A stretch of 64,000 nucleotides of DNA from an uncultured Alphaproteobacteria bacterium (lineage in GTDB: Bacteria > Pseudomonadota > Alphaproteobacteria > Rhodobacterales > Rhodobacteraceae): positions 124,001 to 188,000 of the forward strand of contig CAKMYZ010000003.1 in NCBI GenBank assembly GCA_929200255.1, given 5' to 3'. This document shows, one piece after another, positions 35,505 through 43,661 of the stretch. Position numbers and translations under genes: made by a program. How positions within the stretch are numbered: the first letter of the stretch is position 1; each line of letters begins with the position of its first letter. The notes beneath the pieces were generated by a model that had not been told where the DNA came from, made no database searches, and saw only the letters and a list, made by a program, of their open reading frames with translations.

Positions 35505-36139
35505 AGGGAGGTAACCTTGGTTGCGACGGCGTGGCCAAGCGTGACGTGATCCTGGGCCTCGAAGTGCAGCCCGTCCAGCGTGCTCACCCCGATATGATCA
35601 CCGGCATTCATCCATGCGATGCCCCAGTGGTCGGCAAGGCCCCCGATCAGGGCGGGCAGTTCTTTGGACTTGGCTGCCGCACCCATCAGCGCCTCGCGGT
35701 AGGTGCCTTGCTCTCGCACCGGTGGCGGGGCGATCAGCAGAATGTCAAAACCTTTGTGCCGCGTCTGATAAGGTTCTGATCTGGCGAGGGCTAAAAGCCC
35801 GGCCAGGCCGCCACAAATCTGTGTGGGCGTTGCCGCGTGATGGGTTTGCAGATCGTTTGTGCCCAGCATGATGATCAACAGATCAATGGGTCCGCTGCTT
35901 TCTAGTGCGATGCGTAGGCCGACAACCCCGTCCATATGCGTACCCATGACCGGGTCCGGGCGGCAAGTCGTGCGCCCCGGCAATCCCGCCTCGACCACCT
36001 CCCATCCATCGCCCAGTGCGGCCCCCATGACGCGGGGCCAGCGCGTGTCTGGCCCAAAGCGCCGGTTCTCTCCCCGCGCCTTTGCTGGGGGTGTGCCGTA
36101 GGTGTTGCTGTCGCCGAATGCGAGGATGGTTTTGGTCAT
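35501..36139 (-). CDS. SGNH/GDSL hydrolase
   Basis: 212 residues with block I ILAFGDSNTYG (nucleophile Ser in GDSN), block III LIIMLGTNDLQ and a C-terminal block V DGLHFEAQDHVTLG (Asp and His of the triad). It is an arylesterase/lysophospholipase-type enzyme without a signal peptide, so probably cytosolic. It is the first gene of a two-gene operon with the NUDIX hydrolase, divergent from cnoX across 107 bases. Confidence 0.92.
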   Translation of the reverse strand: MTKTILAFGDSNTYGTPPAKARGENRRFGPDTRWPRVMGAALGDGWEVVEAGLPGRTTCRPDPVMGTHMDGVVGLRIALESSGPIDLLIIMLGTNDLQTHHAATPTQICGGLAGLLALARSEPYQTRHKGFDILLIAPPPVREQGTYREALMGAAAKSKELPALIGGLADHWGIAWMNAGDHIGVSTLDGLHFEAQDHVTLGHAVATKVTSL

Positions 36140-36246
36140 GCACGCAGGCTAGGTGGGCTGCTGCGATTGGTAAAGCGGCTTTGCCCCTTGGCGTCAGCCA
36201 ACAATGCGCACATATAGAGGGCAACTGAAGATAAAGGAGACAGACC

Positions 36247-37158
36247 ATGCTGGAATTGGATGCAAACCCAAGCGCCCCTGCTGATCTGATCAAGGACGGC
36301 ACGGACGCAAGTTTTGCGGCGGATGTGATCGAAGCGTCCCAGAGCGTGCCCATCATCGTCGATTTCTGGGCGCCATGGTGCGGCCCGTGCAAAACGCTTG
36401 GCCCGGCGATTGAGGCTGCAGTCACCAATGCCAAAGGCCGGGTGAAGCTGGTCAAAATTGACGTGGATGCCAATCAGGCCTACGCGGGCCAGTTGCAGGT
36501 GCAATCCATCCCGACCGTTTATGCGTTCTATCAGGGCCGCCCGGTGGATGGCTTCCAGGGCGCGCTGCCACCCTCTGAGATTAACGCATTTGTTGAAAAA
36601 GTCGCAGCACTTGCGGGTGAATCAGAGGATGATGGGTTGAGTGCTGCGATTGAAGCGGCCGATCAGATGTTGGAAGACGGCGCCGCAGCGGATGCCGCTG
36701 AAACCTTTGCCGCCGTCTTGCAGGAAGAACCCAACAATGCTGCCGCTTATGCGGGGCTTGTCCGGTCTTACATCGCCTTGGATGATCTGGATCAGGCCGA
36801 AGCTGTGCTGAACGGTGCCCCTGCCGAGATTTCAACCGATCCGCTGCTGGAAGCAGTGCACGCGCAGATCACTCTGGCCAAGGAGGCCGCAAACGCGGGT
36901 CCGGTGGCGGATTTGCTTGCGGCGGTTGAGGCTGCGCCCGATGACCATCAGGCGCGCTTTGATCTGGCGACGGCCCTGCATGGCAACGGCGATGTCGAAG
37001 GCGCAGTCAATGAATTGCTGGAACTTTTCCGCCGTGACCGGGAGTGGAACGACGGTGCCGCTAAGGCGCAGTTGTTCACGATCTTTGATGCCAGTGATGC
37101 CAAAGATCCAATCGTTCTGAACGGGCGGCGGAAACTTTCGTCAATGATATTTGCCTGA
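36247..37158 (+). CDS. cnoX: Thioredoxin-domain co-chaperone CnoX (YbbN)
   Basis: 303 residues. An N-terminal thioredoxin fold has WCGPC at 44-48 (FWAPWCGPCKT) and the cis-Pro loop SIPTVYAF, followed by helical TPR-like repeats (about 140-300). CnoX proteins protect clients during oxidative stress and hand them to GroEL. Unlike E. coli CnoX, which lacks the first cysteine, this one keeps an intact CGPC pair, so it could also act as a thiol-disulfide reductase. AAAGGAG lies upstream. First gene of a run with a LON-domain protein and Trm112. Confidence 0.9.
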   Translation: MLELDANPSAPADLIKDGTDASFAADVIEASQSVPIIVDFWAPWCGPCKTLGPAIEAAVTNAKGRVKLVKIDVDANQAYAGQLQVQSIPTVYAFYQGRPVDGFQGALPPSEINAFVEKVAALAGESEDDGLSAAIEAADQMLEDGAAADAAETFAAVLQEEPNNAAAYAGLVRSYIALDDLDQAEAVLNGAPAEISTDPLLEAVHAQITLAKEAANAGPVADLLAAVEAAPDDHQARFDLATALHGNGDVEGAVNELLELFRRDREWNDGAAKAQLFTIFDASDAKDPIVLNGRRKLSSMIFA

Positions 37159-37185
37159 CGGCCGCTTCGGTCTACTGTCGTAGAC

Positions 37186-37827
37186 ATGATATCTTCGACT
37201 GACTTGCCTGACGTTATCCCGGTGTTCCCGCTGCCGGGTGCGCTGCTGTTGCCAAGGTCGCGTTTGCCGTTGCACCTGTTTGAGCCGCGCTATCTGGCGA
37301 TGCTGGATGACGTGCTGAAAACGTCCAATCGCCTGATTGGCATGGTTCAGCCCTATGAAGGCCCGGACGGGTCGGTCAAGCTGCATACCATTGGTTGCGC
37401 AGGCAAGGTCACTGCGTTTTCCGAAACCGAGGACGGGCGCTACATGATCACCTTGTCCGGGGCGTCGCGTTTTCGCATATCCCAAGAGGTTGAGGGGTTC
37501 ACCCCTTACCGCCGCTGCAGGATCAACTGGGATGGGTTTTGCCGCGATCTTGGTCCGGTCGAAAAAGATCCGGACTTTGATCGATCTGCCTTTATGGACG
37601 CGCTTGGCCGCTATTTGACTGAAAATGGCCTGTCCACTGATTGGGAAAGCCTGGGCGAGGCCGAGGATGAATTGTTGATCAATTCACTTTCGATGCTGTG
37701 CCCGTTTGAGCCTGAAGACAAACAGGCCCTGCTCGAAGCTCCATCCTTGACGACTCGTCGGGAAACCCTCACCACGTTGATCGAATTCGCCTTGCGGGGT
37801 GGATCAGGTGACGAGGTGATGCAATGA
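37186..37827 (+). CDS. LON substrate-binding-domain protein
   Basis: 213 residues matching the N-terminal substrate-binding domain of Lon protease (PUA-like fold), with no ATPase or protease part: [28 protein letters not shown], then [29 protein letters not shown]. Stand-alone members are common in Alphaproteobacteria and may act as substrate adaptors. It lies 27 bases after cnoX, and its stop overlaps the Trm112 start by 4 bases, so the operon joins two protein-quality-control factors. Confidence 0.92.
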   Translation: MISSTDLPDVIPVFPLPGALLLPRSRLPLHLFEPRYLAMLDDVLKTSNRLIGMVQPYEGPDGSVKLHTIGCAGKVTAFSETEDGRYMITLSGASRFRISQEVEGFTPYRRCRINWDGFCRDLGPVEKDPDFDRSAFMDALGRYLTENGLSTDWESLGEAEDELLINSLSMLCPFEPEDKQALLEAPSLTTRRETLTTLIEFALRGGSGDEVMQ

Positions 37828-38003
37828 ACGAGACACCGTTTGACCCCAAGATGCTTGAGGCATTGGTGTGCCCCATGACCCAGGGTACGCTAGAGTATGA
37901 TGCGGAAAGTCAGGAACTGGTCAGCCGTGCGGGCAAGATGGCCTTTCCGATCCGCAACGGCATCCCGGTGATGCTGGTTGATGAGGCGCGCAAGCTGGAC
38001 TAG
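37824..38003 (+). CDS. Trm112-family zinc-ribbon-like protein
   Basis: A 59-residue protein: [20 protein letters not shown], then a middle part ending in [17 protein letters not shown], the standard ending of bacterial Trm112/YcaR proteins. Only one Cys is visible (VCPMTQG), where others have CPxC, so zinc binding is doubtful; many proteobacterial members have likewise lost the site. Family members activate methyltransferases. It overlaps the LON-domain gene by ATGA. Confidence 0.9.
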   Translation: MNETPFDPKMLEALVCPMTQGTLEYDAESQELVSRAGKMAFPIRNGIPVMLVDEARKLD

Positions 38004-38211
38004 CGGGGGCCCCAGAGCCGTCTTGCATCAGCCCTGCGGACAATTTTCGTTGTGAAATCACGATCCCGTGCTAGGCTCGTGATTATTTTGTAGCACTTTT
38101 GAGAACCTGAGTGATTTGAATCTGCCTGAAAGCCAGTATATTTCAGTGCTTTAGGCTGCGTAATGCTCAGAAACCCGTTCAGGAAGTGCCAGTGACAATG
38201 GGAGAGTCCAA
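38004..38211 (+). promoter_or_regulatory. Upstream region of the three-gene unknown cassette
   Basis: 208 bases without a gene, AT-richer than the surroundings around 38070-38150. A weak promoter-like pair, TTGAAT (38116-38121) and TATATT (38137-38142), has a 15-base spacer, shorter than ideal. A ribosome site GGGAGAG (38200-38206) precedes the TTG start at 38212. No terminator for the cnoX operon was seen. Confidence 0.35.
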
Positions 38212-38595
38212 TTGGCCAATGGTGACCTGGACACGGTATGGGGCTTAACGCTGACGGATATGGTTGCGGACGTTGGCAAGAGCGTCGCGAACGCCGCTGA
38301 ACAGCTTAGCAAAGATCAACTGAAAGCGCTTGAGAGTTACCCTCAGGAACTGCGCGATCTGGGTATTCCGCCTGTGTTTTACCACATGCAGCAAGTTGAT
38401 GTTGAACTGAAGGTTTCCATGCAGATGACATCGTCCACTTCGGATGAAAAGCGCGGTCGAATCGCGGCCTTCTTCCTTGGGCCAAAAGAGACACAAACCG
38501 ATACGGTCGATACGACGAGTGCATCGACTATGCGTATGCGCTTTGCGCCGGGTCCGGTGAACGATGGTCAGACAGGCGAGGTTTCCGATGGCTGA
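38212..38595 (+). CDS. Cassette protein A: unknown, paralogue of protein C
   Basis: 127 residues starting at TTG (MANGDLDTVWGL) with a well-placed GGGAGAG. An amphipathic helical N-terminus (LTDMVADVGKSVANAAEQL) is followed by IPPVFYHMQQVDVELKVSMQM and, near the end, STMRMRFAPGP. The same order of motifs occurs in protein C (39103-39636), so the two are paralogues, this one shorter in the middle. No signal peptide or membrane helix. The fold (helix, then a strand pattern alternating in VDVELKV, then a terminal strand) recalls DUF2589-type proteins. Function unknown. It overlaps protein B by 8 bases. Confidence 0.75.
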   Translation: MANGDLDTVWGLTLTDMVADVGKSVANAAEQLSKDQLKALESYPQELRDLGIPPVFYHMQQVDVELKVSMQMTSSTSDEKRGRIAAFFLGPKETQTDTVDTTSASTMRMRFAPGPVNDGQTGEVSDG

Positions 38596-39070
38596 AACAG
38601 AACAAAGCGGCCCAATTGATGTGCGTGTAACAGAACTGCCTGAGGCGTTCACGATCCTTCTTCAATCGCTCGCGGATCGTCTGACGGCGATGGAAACGCG
38701 CGAGGCAGCCCTGCAGGAGACGATTTCAGAGCTTCAAGGCCGGATTGACGATTTGGAGGAAGAGGGACCGGGTGGCATGCTGCTTGGTGCCGGTGGGCCG
38801 GTCGTGAACCCGATGGCCGCCGACCCTGAGACAAAATCTGTGGATGCCGGCGCCTTTGCGCAGGCACTCGGCGAGCAAATCCTCGCAGGATCGGACGAGA
38901 ACAGCGATTTCACCATCGACAATGTCACAGTCGAGGCCGTTGGTGGGCTTGGTCAGGATGGCAGCCGCGCGCAGATCACCACCAATGCCAAGCAGCAGGC
39001 CGTCAGCCAGAATACCTCCAAGATCACATTTTCGGTCAAGCGACGTACAGCAACGCAAGTCGTTGAATAG
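38588..39070 (+). CDS. Cassette protein B: coiled coil plus beta-rich tail, unknown
   Basis: 160 residues from ATG 38588 (MAETEQSGPIDV), with GCGAGG upstream. A predicted coiled coil at about residues 28-60 (RLTAMETREAALQETISELQ continuing to a DDLEEEG end) is followed by a Gly/Pro linker and a tail with FTIDNVTVEAVGG, a Gln/Asn/Ser/Thr-rich stretch, and a last strand SKITFSVKRR. The tail has the same strand logic as proteins A and C (charged-alternating strand early, basic strand at the end), so all three may share a fold, with B adding an oligomerisation helix. No family recognised. Confidence 0.72.
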   Translation: MAETEQSGPIDVRVTELPEAFTILLQSLADRLTAMETREAALQETISELQGRIDDLEEEGPGGMLLGAGGPVVNPMAADPETKSVDAGAFAQALGEQILAGSDENSDFTIDNVTVEAVGGLGQDGSRAQITTNAKQQAVSQNTSKITFSVKRRTATQVVE

Positions 39071-39102
39071 AAACAGAAAATATAAGGAAAGGAATTTCAG
39101 AA

Positions 39103-39636
39103 ATGAGTATTGGACAAGAACTGCTGAATGTACCATTCGGCGAGATGGTACAGAAACTCGCACTGTCAGTTGCTGAGGGACAGACCGAACTGGACCGCCA
39201 CTCCACGGACGTTGCCAAATATATGGCGGATCAGAAGATCAGCCTGCCGGATTTGTCAAACCCGTCAGGCGGAACAAAGGAATTCAGCCTTGTTGCGATG
39301 GGATTCCTGCCCGCATTCTATGCGGTCCAAGAGGCCGAAATCGAAGTGAAAATGGCCATCTCGATGAGCAAGCAGACCGAAAAGGCGGGCAGCGCATCGG
39401 TCAAAGGCGGCTGGGGGCCCGTGGCCGCACAGGTCAATGCCAGCTATTCGTCGCGCTACGCCTATAGCCAAGAAGGTGCGAGCCGCTTAACCATTAAACT
39501 CGCCCCCGCCGACCCACCCGTCATCTTGCAGAAATACATGGAAGCCGTGACAGCGGCGATGCTGGAAAAGAACCCGGTGCTCCCGGGTGACACGACGGAC
39601 GAACCATCACCACCCGAGCGCAAGCCGACGCGATAG
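39103..39636 (+). CDS. Cassette protein C: DUF2589-like unknown
   Basis: 177 residues starting MSIGQELLNVPFGEMVQKLA after AAGGAA. The shared core is FLPAFYAVQEAEIEVKMAISMSK, then a Gly/Ala/Ser-rich section, then SRLTIKLAPADPPVILQKYMEAV; this is the pattern I associate with DUF2589 ('shared strand EaeIeFk.kis ... last strand followed by Pro and a helix'). The C-terminus is a Pro/charged tail (TTDEPSPPERKPTR). Paralogous to protein A. No membrane or signal sequence. It closes the cassette, with the ubiH-like gene convergent 100 bases on. Confidence 0.75.
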   Translation: MSIGQELLNVPFGEMVQKLALSVAEGQTELDRHSTDVAKYMADQKISLPDLSNPSGGTKEFSLVAMGFLPAFYAVQEAEIEVKMAISMSKQTEKAGSASVKGGWGPVAAQVNASYSSRYAYSQEGASRLTIKLAPADPPVILQKYMEAVTAAMLEKNPVLPGDTTDEPSPPERKPTR

Positions 39637-39736
39637 TGTGATTGCGGCCCGTCATAGGGGCGTCAGATGGGTCGCATGACGCCGCCGCGCGGTGTTGTTT
39701 GTCGGGTTTGGGTGTTGCTTGAGGGCCAGCGTCGCG

Positions 39737-40948
39737 CTAGTCGCGCATCAATCGCGGCAGATCCCCAGACAACCCCGCCGCTTCACGGATAAATCCGCGC
39801 CGCAGGCCGGGAGCAGCATTGACCAGCCCCATGCCAATATCCCGCGCCGCCCGCAGCAGCGGGTTATCGTTTGAGAACAACTTGTTGAACGTATCTGTCG
39901 CCAGCGCCAGCGTTGTCGTGTCGAACCGCCGCCACCGTTGATACCGTTCCAGTGTTTGCAGGCCGCCGATGTCTTCGCCGCGCCCACGGGCCTGTTCCAG
40001 CACATCCGCCAGGGCCGCCACATCGCGCAGACCCGCATTCAGCCCTTGCCCTGCAATCGGATGCAGCCCATGGGCTGCATCCCCGACCAAGGCCACCCGA
40101 TCCGCGACAAAGCTGTTGGCGAGTGTCAGTCCCAGCGGATAGCTGAACCGCGCGCCTGTCAGGCTGATCGCACCCAGAAAACTACCAAAGGCAGGGCGCA
40201 GGGCGCTGATGAAATCGGCATCATTCATTGCCATAAGTTCCGCAGCGCGGGCGTCGGTTTCGCTCCACACAATGGAGCTGCGGTTTCTGGTCAGCGGCAG
40301 AATGGCAAGCGGCCCATGTGGCATAAAGAATTGATGCGCGATCCCGCCGTGCGGTTTGTCATGTTTGACCGCACAGACGACCGCCGTCTGCCCGTAGCCC
40401 CAGCCGGTCCGTTTGATCCCGGCGCGCTGTGCTGTTCCGCTTTTGCGCCCGTCCGAACCGATGAGCAGTCTTGCGGCCAATGTTTTGCCCGAGGCAAGCG
40501 TGACCGTTGCCCCGGCGGGCCCCACCTCTTGCGCGACAACCGTTTCGCTTGCCAAATGGGTGATCAGTTCGTGCCCTGCCATCGTGTCCAGAAATGCGCG
40601 CCGCAGGTGCCGGTCTTCGACCATGTAGCCCATGGGCCCTTCTTCAATCTCGGCATGATCAAAATGCATCATCCAAGGGCTGGGCCCTTCACCGGCCCGC
40701 CCGTCGGTCACTTTGATCTGAAGCATTGGCTGTGCGTGTTTGGCGATGTCGTCCCAGATGCCAATCCCGTGCAGCAGGCGCATGGAGGCATGGGCGAGCG
40801 CATAGCTGCGCCCGTCAAAATCCACGCGTTTGCGGGTGTCAATCGGCAGGCTATCGATGATCGTGACCGAAAACCCCGCCTGCGCTACGGCAAGTGCCAT
40901 GGCAGGTCCGTTCAGCCCGCCGCCTACGATAATCAGATCAGTGCTCAT
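39737..40948 (-). CDS. UbiH/UbiF-family FAD monooxygenase (ubiquinone biosynthesis)
   Basis: 403 residues from ATG 40948 (MSTDLIIVGGGLNGPAMALA); the longer frame to 41401 is spurious N-terminal coding over the amidase gene. Class A flavoprotein hydroxylase features: GGGLNG dinucleotide motif, the DG motif (LLIGSDGRKS), and GDAAHGLHPIAGQGLNAGLRDV with the GD motif. Members hydroxylate the ubiquinone ring on the membrane face. Which ring position cannot be told, since alphaproteobacterial UbiH, UbiF and UbiL are hard to separate. Divergent from the amidase across 81 bases. Confidence 0.9.
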   Translation of the reverse strand: MSTDLIIVGGGLNGPAMALAVAQAGFSVTIIDSLPIDTRKRVDFDGRSYALAHASMRLLHGIGIWDDIAKHAQPMLQIKVTDGRAGEGPSPWMMHFDHAEIEEGPMGYMVEDRHLRRAFLDTMAGHELITHLASETVVAQEVGPAGATVTLASGKTLAARLLIGSDGRKSGTAQRAGIKRTGWGYGQTAVVCAVKHDKPHGGIAHQFFMPHGPLAILPLTRNRSSIVWSETDARAAELMAMNDADFISALRPAFGSFLGAISLTGARFSYPLGLTLANSFVADRVALVGDAAHGLHPIAGQGLNAGLRDVAALADVLEQARGRGEDIGGLQTLERYQRWRRFDTTTLALATDTFNKLFSNDNPLLRAARDIGMGLVNAAPGLRRGFIREAAGLSGDLPRLMRD

Positions 40949-41029
40949 AACCCGCAATATGCGCGCTTGGTCGGGATTGTCCATGCGCGCCCTGGCCGCT
41001 ACCGTCGCCATCAAACATGAGGGATAGAT

Positions 41030-42358
41030 ATGCAAGATTGGCGATGGATGACGGCGGCGGAATTGGGGCGCGGGATTGGTGCGGGCGATATTGACCCGGC
41101 AGCACTGACAGAGGTGTATCTGGACGCCATCGATGCCCATGAACACCGTGACAGGATTTATGCCCGCGTGACCCCCGACAGGGCGCGGGCAGAGGCGGCT
41201 GCGGCATCGGCGCGCGCAAAATCGGGTATGCGCCGCGGGCCGTTGGACGGTGTGCCGGTGTCGTGGAAGGACTTGTTTGACACCGCAGGTATCGGCACCG
41301 AAGCGGGCACCAAGCTGATGGAAGGCCGTGTGCCCGACACGGATGCCGCAGTGCTGAAAGCCGCAACCGCAGCCGGACTGGTGTGTCTGGGTAAAACCCA
41401 TATGTCCGAGATCGCCTTTTCCGGCCTTGGCCTGAACCCCACGATGGCGACGCCGCCTTGCGTAAACGATGCCGAGGCTGTGCCGGGCGGGTCATCGTCC
41501 GGGGCGGGTGCCTCGGTCGCCTTTGGTCTGGCGGCGGCGGGCATCGGCTCTGATACCGGTGGATCGGTGCGCATTCCTTCGGCCTGGAACGATCTTGTGG
41601 GGTTGAAAACGACCCATGGGCGGTTGTCGTTGGATGGCACAGTGCCGCTGTGCCTGACGTTTGATACGGTCGGCCCACTGTGCCGGTCTGTTGAGGATGC
41701 GAACCTGCTGTTGGCCGCGCTGGAGGGCGGTCAGGCCGCTGATCTGGAGGGCGCGCATCTAGACGGTGTGCGCCTGATGGTGCTTGACACGATTGTGTCC
41801 GATGATGTGCGCGCCGCGCCGCGCACGGCGTTTGAGGATGTAGTCGCGCGTTTGAAAGCGGCGGGCGCGCAGATTGAACACCGGTGCTTTGCGCAACTCT
41901 TAGATGCTTTTAGCGTGGCAGGTGATCTATATGCCGCCGACAGCTATGGTTGGTGGCGCGATCGGGTGGAGGCGCACCCCGAAAAGATGTTCACACAGAT
42001 TTTGGAGCGGGTGCGCGGCGGTAAGACAGTCAGCGGTGCGGATTATTGCGCGGGCTGGAACATGCTGCGCGATATCCGCAAGCAATATTACGCGGAAACA
42101 GCGCAGTTCGATGCGGTGATTATGCCATCAGCTCCGATCCTGCCTTCGAATGCAGAGCGGTTGTTGACGGATGATGCGTACTACAAATCCGAGAACCTGC
42201 TGGCCCTGCGGAACACACGGGTGGCGAACCTGATGGATGTGTGCTCGGTGACGCTGCCAACAGGGGAGCCATCCTGCGGGATCATGTTCAATGGGCAGAA
42301 CGGGAATGAGGAAGCGCTGTTGAGGGTGGCAGCAGCGGCGGAGCGTGCCTTGGCCTAA
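41030..42358 (+). CDS. Amidase signature family enzyme
   Basis: 442 residues of the amidase signature family with the Ser-cisSer-Lys triad: Lys80 in PVSWKDLF, the cis-Ser in GGSSSGAG (153-160) and the nucleophile Ser179 in GSDTGGSVRIP. It hydrolyses a carboxamide; it is too divergent in context to be GatA (no gatB or gatC nearby). The ribosome site is AGGGATAG. Cytosolic, substrate unknown. Confidence 0.92.
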   Translation: MQDWRWMTAAELGRGIGAGDIDPAALTEVYLDAIDAHEHRDRIYARVTPDRARAEAAAASARAKSGMRRGPLDGVPVSWKDLFDTAGIGTEAGTKLMEGRVPDTDAAVLKAATAAGLVCLGKTHMSEIAFSGLGLNPTMATPPCVNDAEAVPGGSSSGAGASVAFGLAAAGIGSDTGGSVRIPSAWNDLVGLKTTHGRLSLDGTVPLCLTFDTVGPLCRSVEDANLLLAALEGGQAADLEGAHLDGVRLMVLDTIVSDDVRAAPRTAFEDVVARLKAAGAQIEHRCFAQLLDAFSVAGDLYAADSYGWWRDRVEAHPEKMFTQILERVRGGKTVSGADYCAGWNMLRDIRKQYYAETAQFDAVIMPSAPILPSNAERLLTDDAYYKSENLLALRNTRVANLMDVCSVTLPTGEPSCGIMFNGQNGNEEALLRVAAAAERALA

Positions 42359-42474
42359 CTGACCCAAAAGCCACAAAAAACAAACCGTTTCGCTCCTTGT
42401 TCTGGACAGGACCGCAGCTGCCACGCTAGTTTGTAAAAAAGCCGGGCGAAATGATCCGGCGCATTGAGGCAGAT

Positions 42475-43650
42475 ATGGTATTTCCCGAGCGGTTTTCGGA
42501 CCTTCCGGCAGCGATGTGGCCACGCTTGCGTGCGCTATTGGACGTGCCGACGAAGGCGTCAGAGACAATCAACATGACAATTGGCGAACCACGCCATGCG
42601 TTCCCTGCATTTGTGGGTGACATTCTTGCAGATAACCTCGCGGGGTTTGGCAAATACCCCGACAACTATGGTGTACCGCCGTTGTTGGATGCCATCGGCG
42701 GATTTCTGAAGCGTCGCTATGATCTGGATGTTCCGGCCGAGCAAATCCTCACGCTGAACGGCACCCGCGAAGGGCTTTACAACGCCGCAATGGCGTTGTG
42801 TCGGGAAGAGAGGAATGGTCAACCTATCATCCTGACGCCCAATCCGTTTTATCAGGTTTATGCGGTTGCGGCGTTGTCAGTCGGGGCAGAGGCGATCTAT
42901 GTGCCCGCAACGCAGGCGAGCGGCCATCTACCTGATTTCCAAGCCTTGCCGACGGATGTGCTTGATCGCACCGCCATCGCCTATATTTGTTCGCCCGCCA
43001 ACCCGCAGGGCGCTGTTGCGGATGAAACCTATTGGCGTGATCTTATCACGCTGGCCGAAAAGCATGATTTCATCATCTTTGCGGATGAATGCTATTCCGA
43101 GATTTACCGCGAGACGCCACCACCCGGCGCCATGCAAATCGCGCGCGACATGGGGGCTGACCCTGAGCGTGTGGTGATCTTCCATTCACTGTCCAAGCGG
43201 TCGAATTTGCCCGGTTTACGTTCCGGGTTTTGCGCTGGTGGCCCCAAGTCGATTGCGCGCATTCGCCTGTTGCGCGCCTTTGCGGGTGCGCCCTTGCCCG
43301 AACCGCTACAGGCTGTTGCGGCGGCGGCATGGAACGACGAGGCGCATGTAGAAGAGAACCGCGCGCTGTATCACCGCAAATACGAAATCGCAGATGACAT
43401 TCTGGGCCATATTGATGGCTACCAGTCCCCACAGGCGGGGTTCTTTCTGTGGCTACCGACCGATGACGGGGAGACATCCGCCGTCAAGCTTTGGCAGGAC
43501 ACTGGCGTGCGGGTTCTGCCCGGCGCCTACCTGAGCCGCGACACAAACGGGGCCAACCCCGGCAAGAAATACATCCGGGTCGCCATGGTGGCCCCAACAC
43601 AAGAAATGCAGCGCGGTCTCACCCTGATCCGCGACTGTTTGTATAGTTGA
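42475..43650 (+). CDS. Class I/II aminotransferase, DapC-like
   Basis: 391 residues from ATG 42475 ([11 protein letters not shown]), which matches the usual 'M.FPERFSNLP' opening of alphaproteobacterial N-succinyl-diaminopimelate aminotransferases; ATG 42451 is an upstream alternative. The PLP lysine lies in [16 protein letters not shown], with SPANPQGAV and ADECYSEIY upstream and the Arg near KYIRVAM. It likely supplies the succinyl-DAP transaminase step of lysine/peptidoglycan synthesis, but other substrates are possible. 11 bases separate it from ftsK. Confidence 0.87.
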   Translation: MVFPERFSDLPAAMWPRLRALLDVPTKASETINMTIGEPRHAFPAFVGDILADNLAGFGKYPDNYGVPPLLDAIGGFLKRRYDLDVPAEQILTLNGTREGLYNAAMALCREERNGQPIILTPNPFYQVYAVAALSVGAEAIYVPATQASGHLPDFQALPTDVLDRTAIAYICSPANPQGAVADETYWRDLITLAEKHDFIIFADECYSEIYRETPPPGAMQIARDMGADPERVVIFHSLSKRSNLPGLRSGFCAGGPKSIARIRLLRAFAGAPLPEPLQAVAAAAWNDEAHVEENRALYHRKYEIADDILGHIDGYQSPQAGFFLWLPTDDGETSAVKLWQDTGVRVLPGAYLSRDTNGANPGKKYIRVAMVAPTQEMQRGLTLIRDCLYS

Positions 43651-43661
43651 GGGACGGTAGC

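Noticed and set aside
39737-41401. 554-residue version of the UbiH-like protein
   Set aside because: The extra ~150 N-terminal residues are Cys/His/Pro-rich and lie opposite the amidase gene; the flavoprotein motif begins right after ATG 40948.
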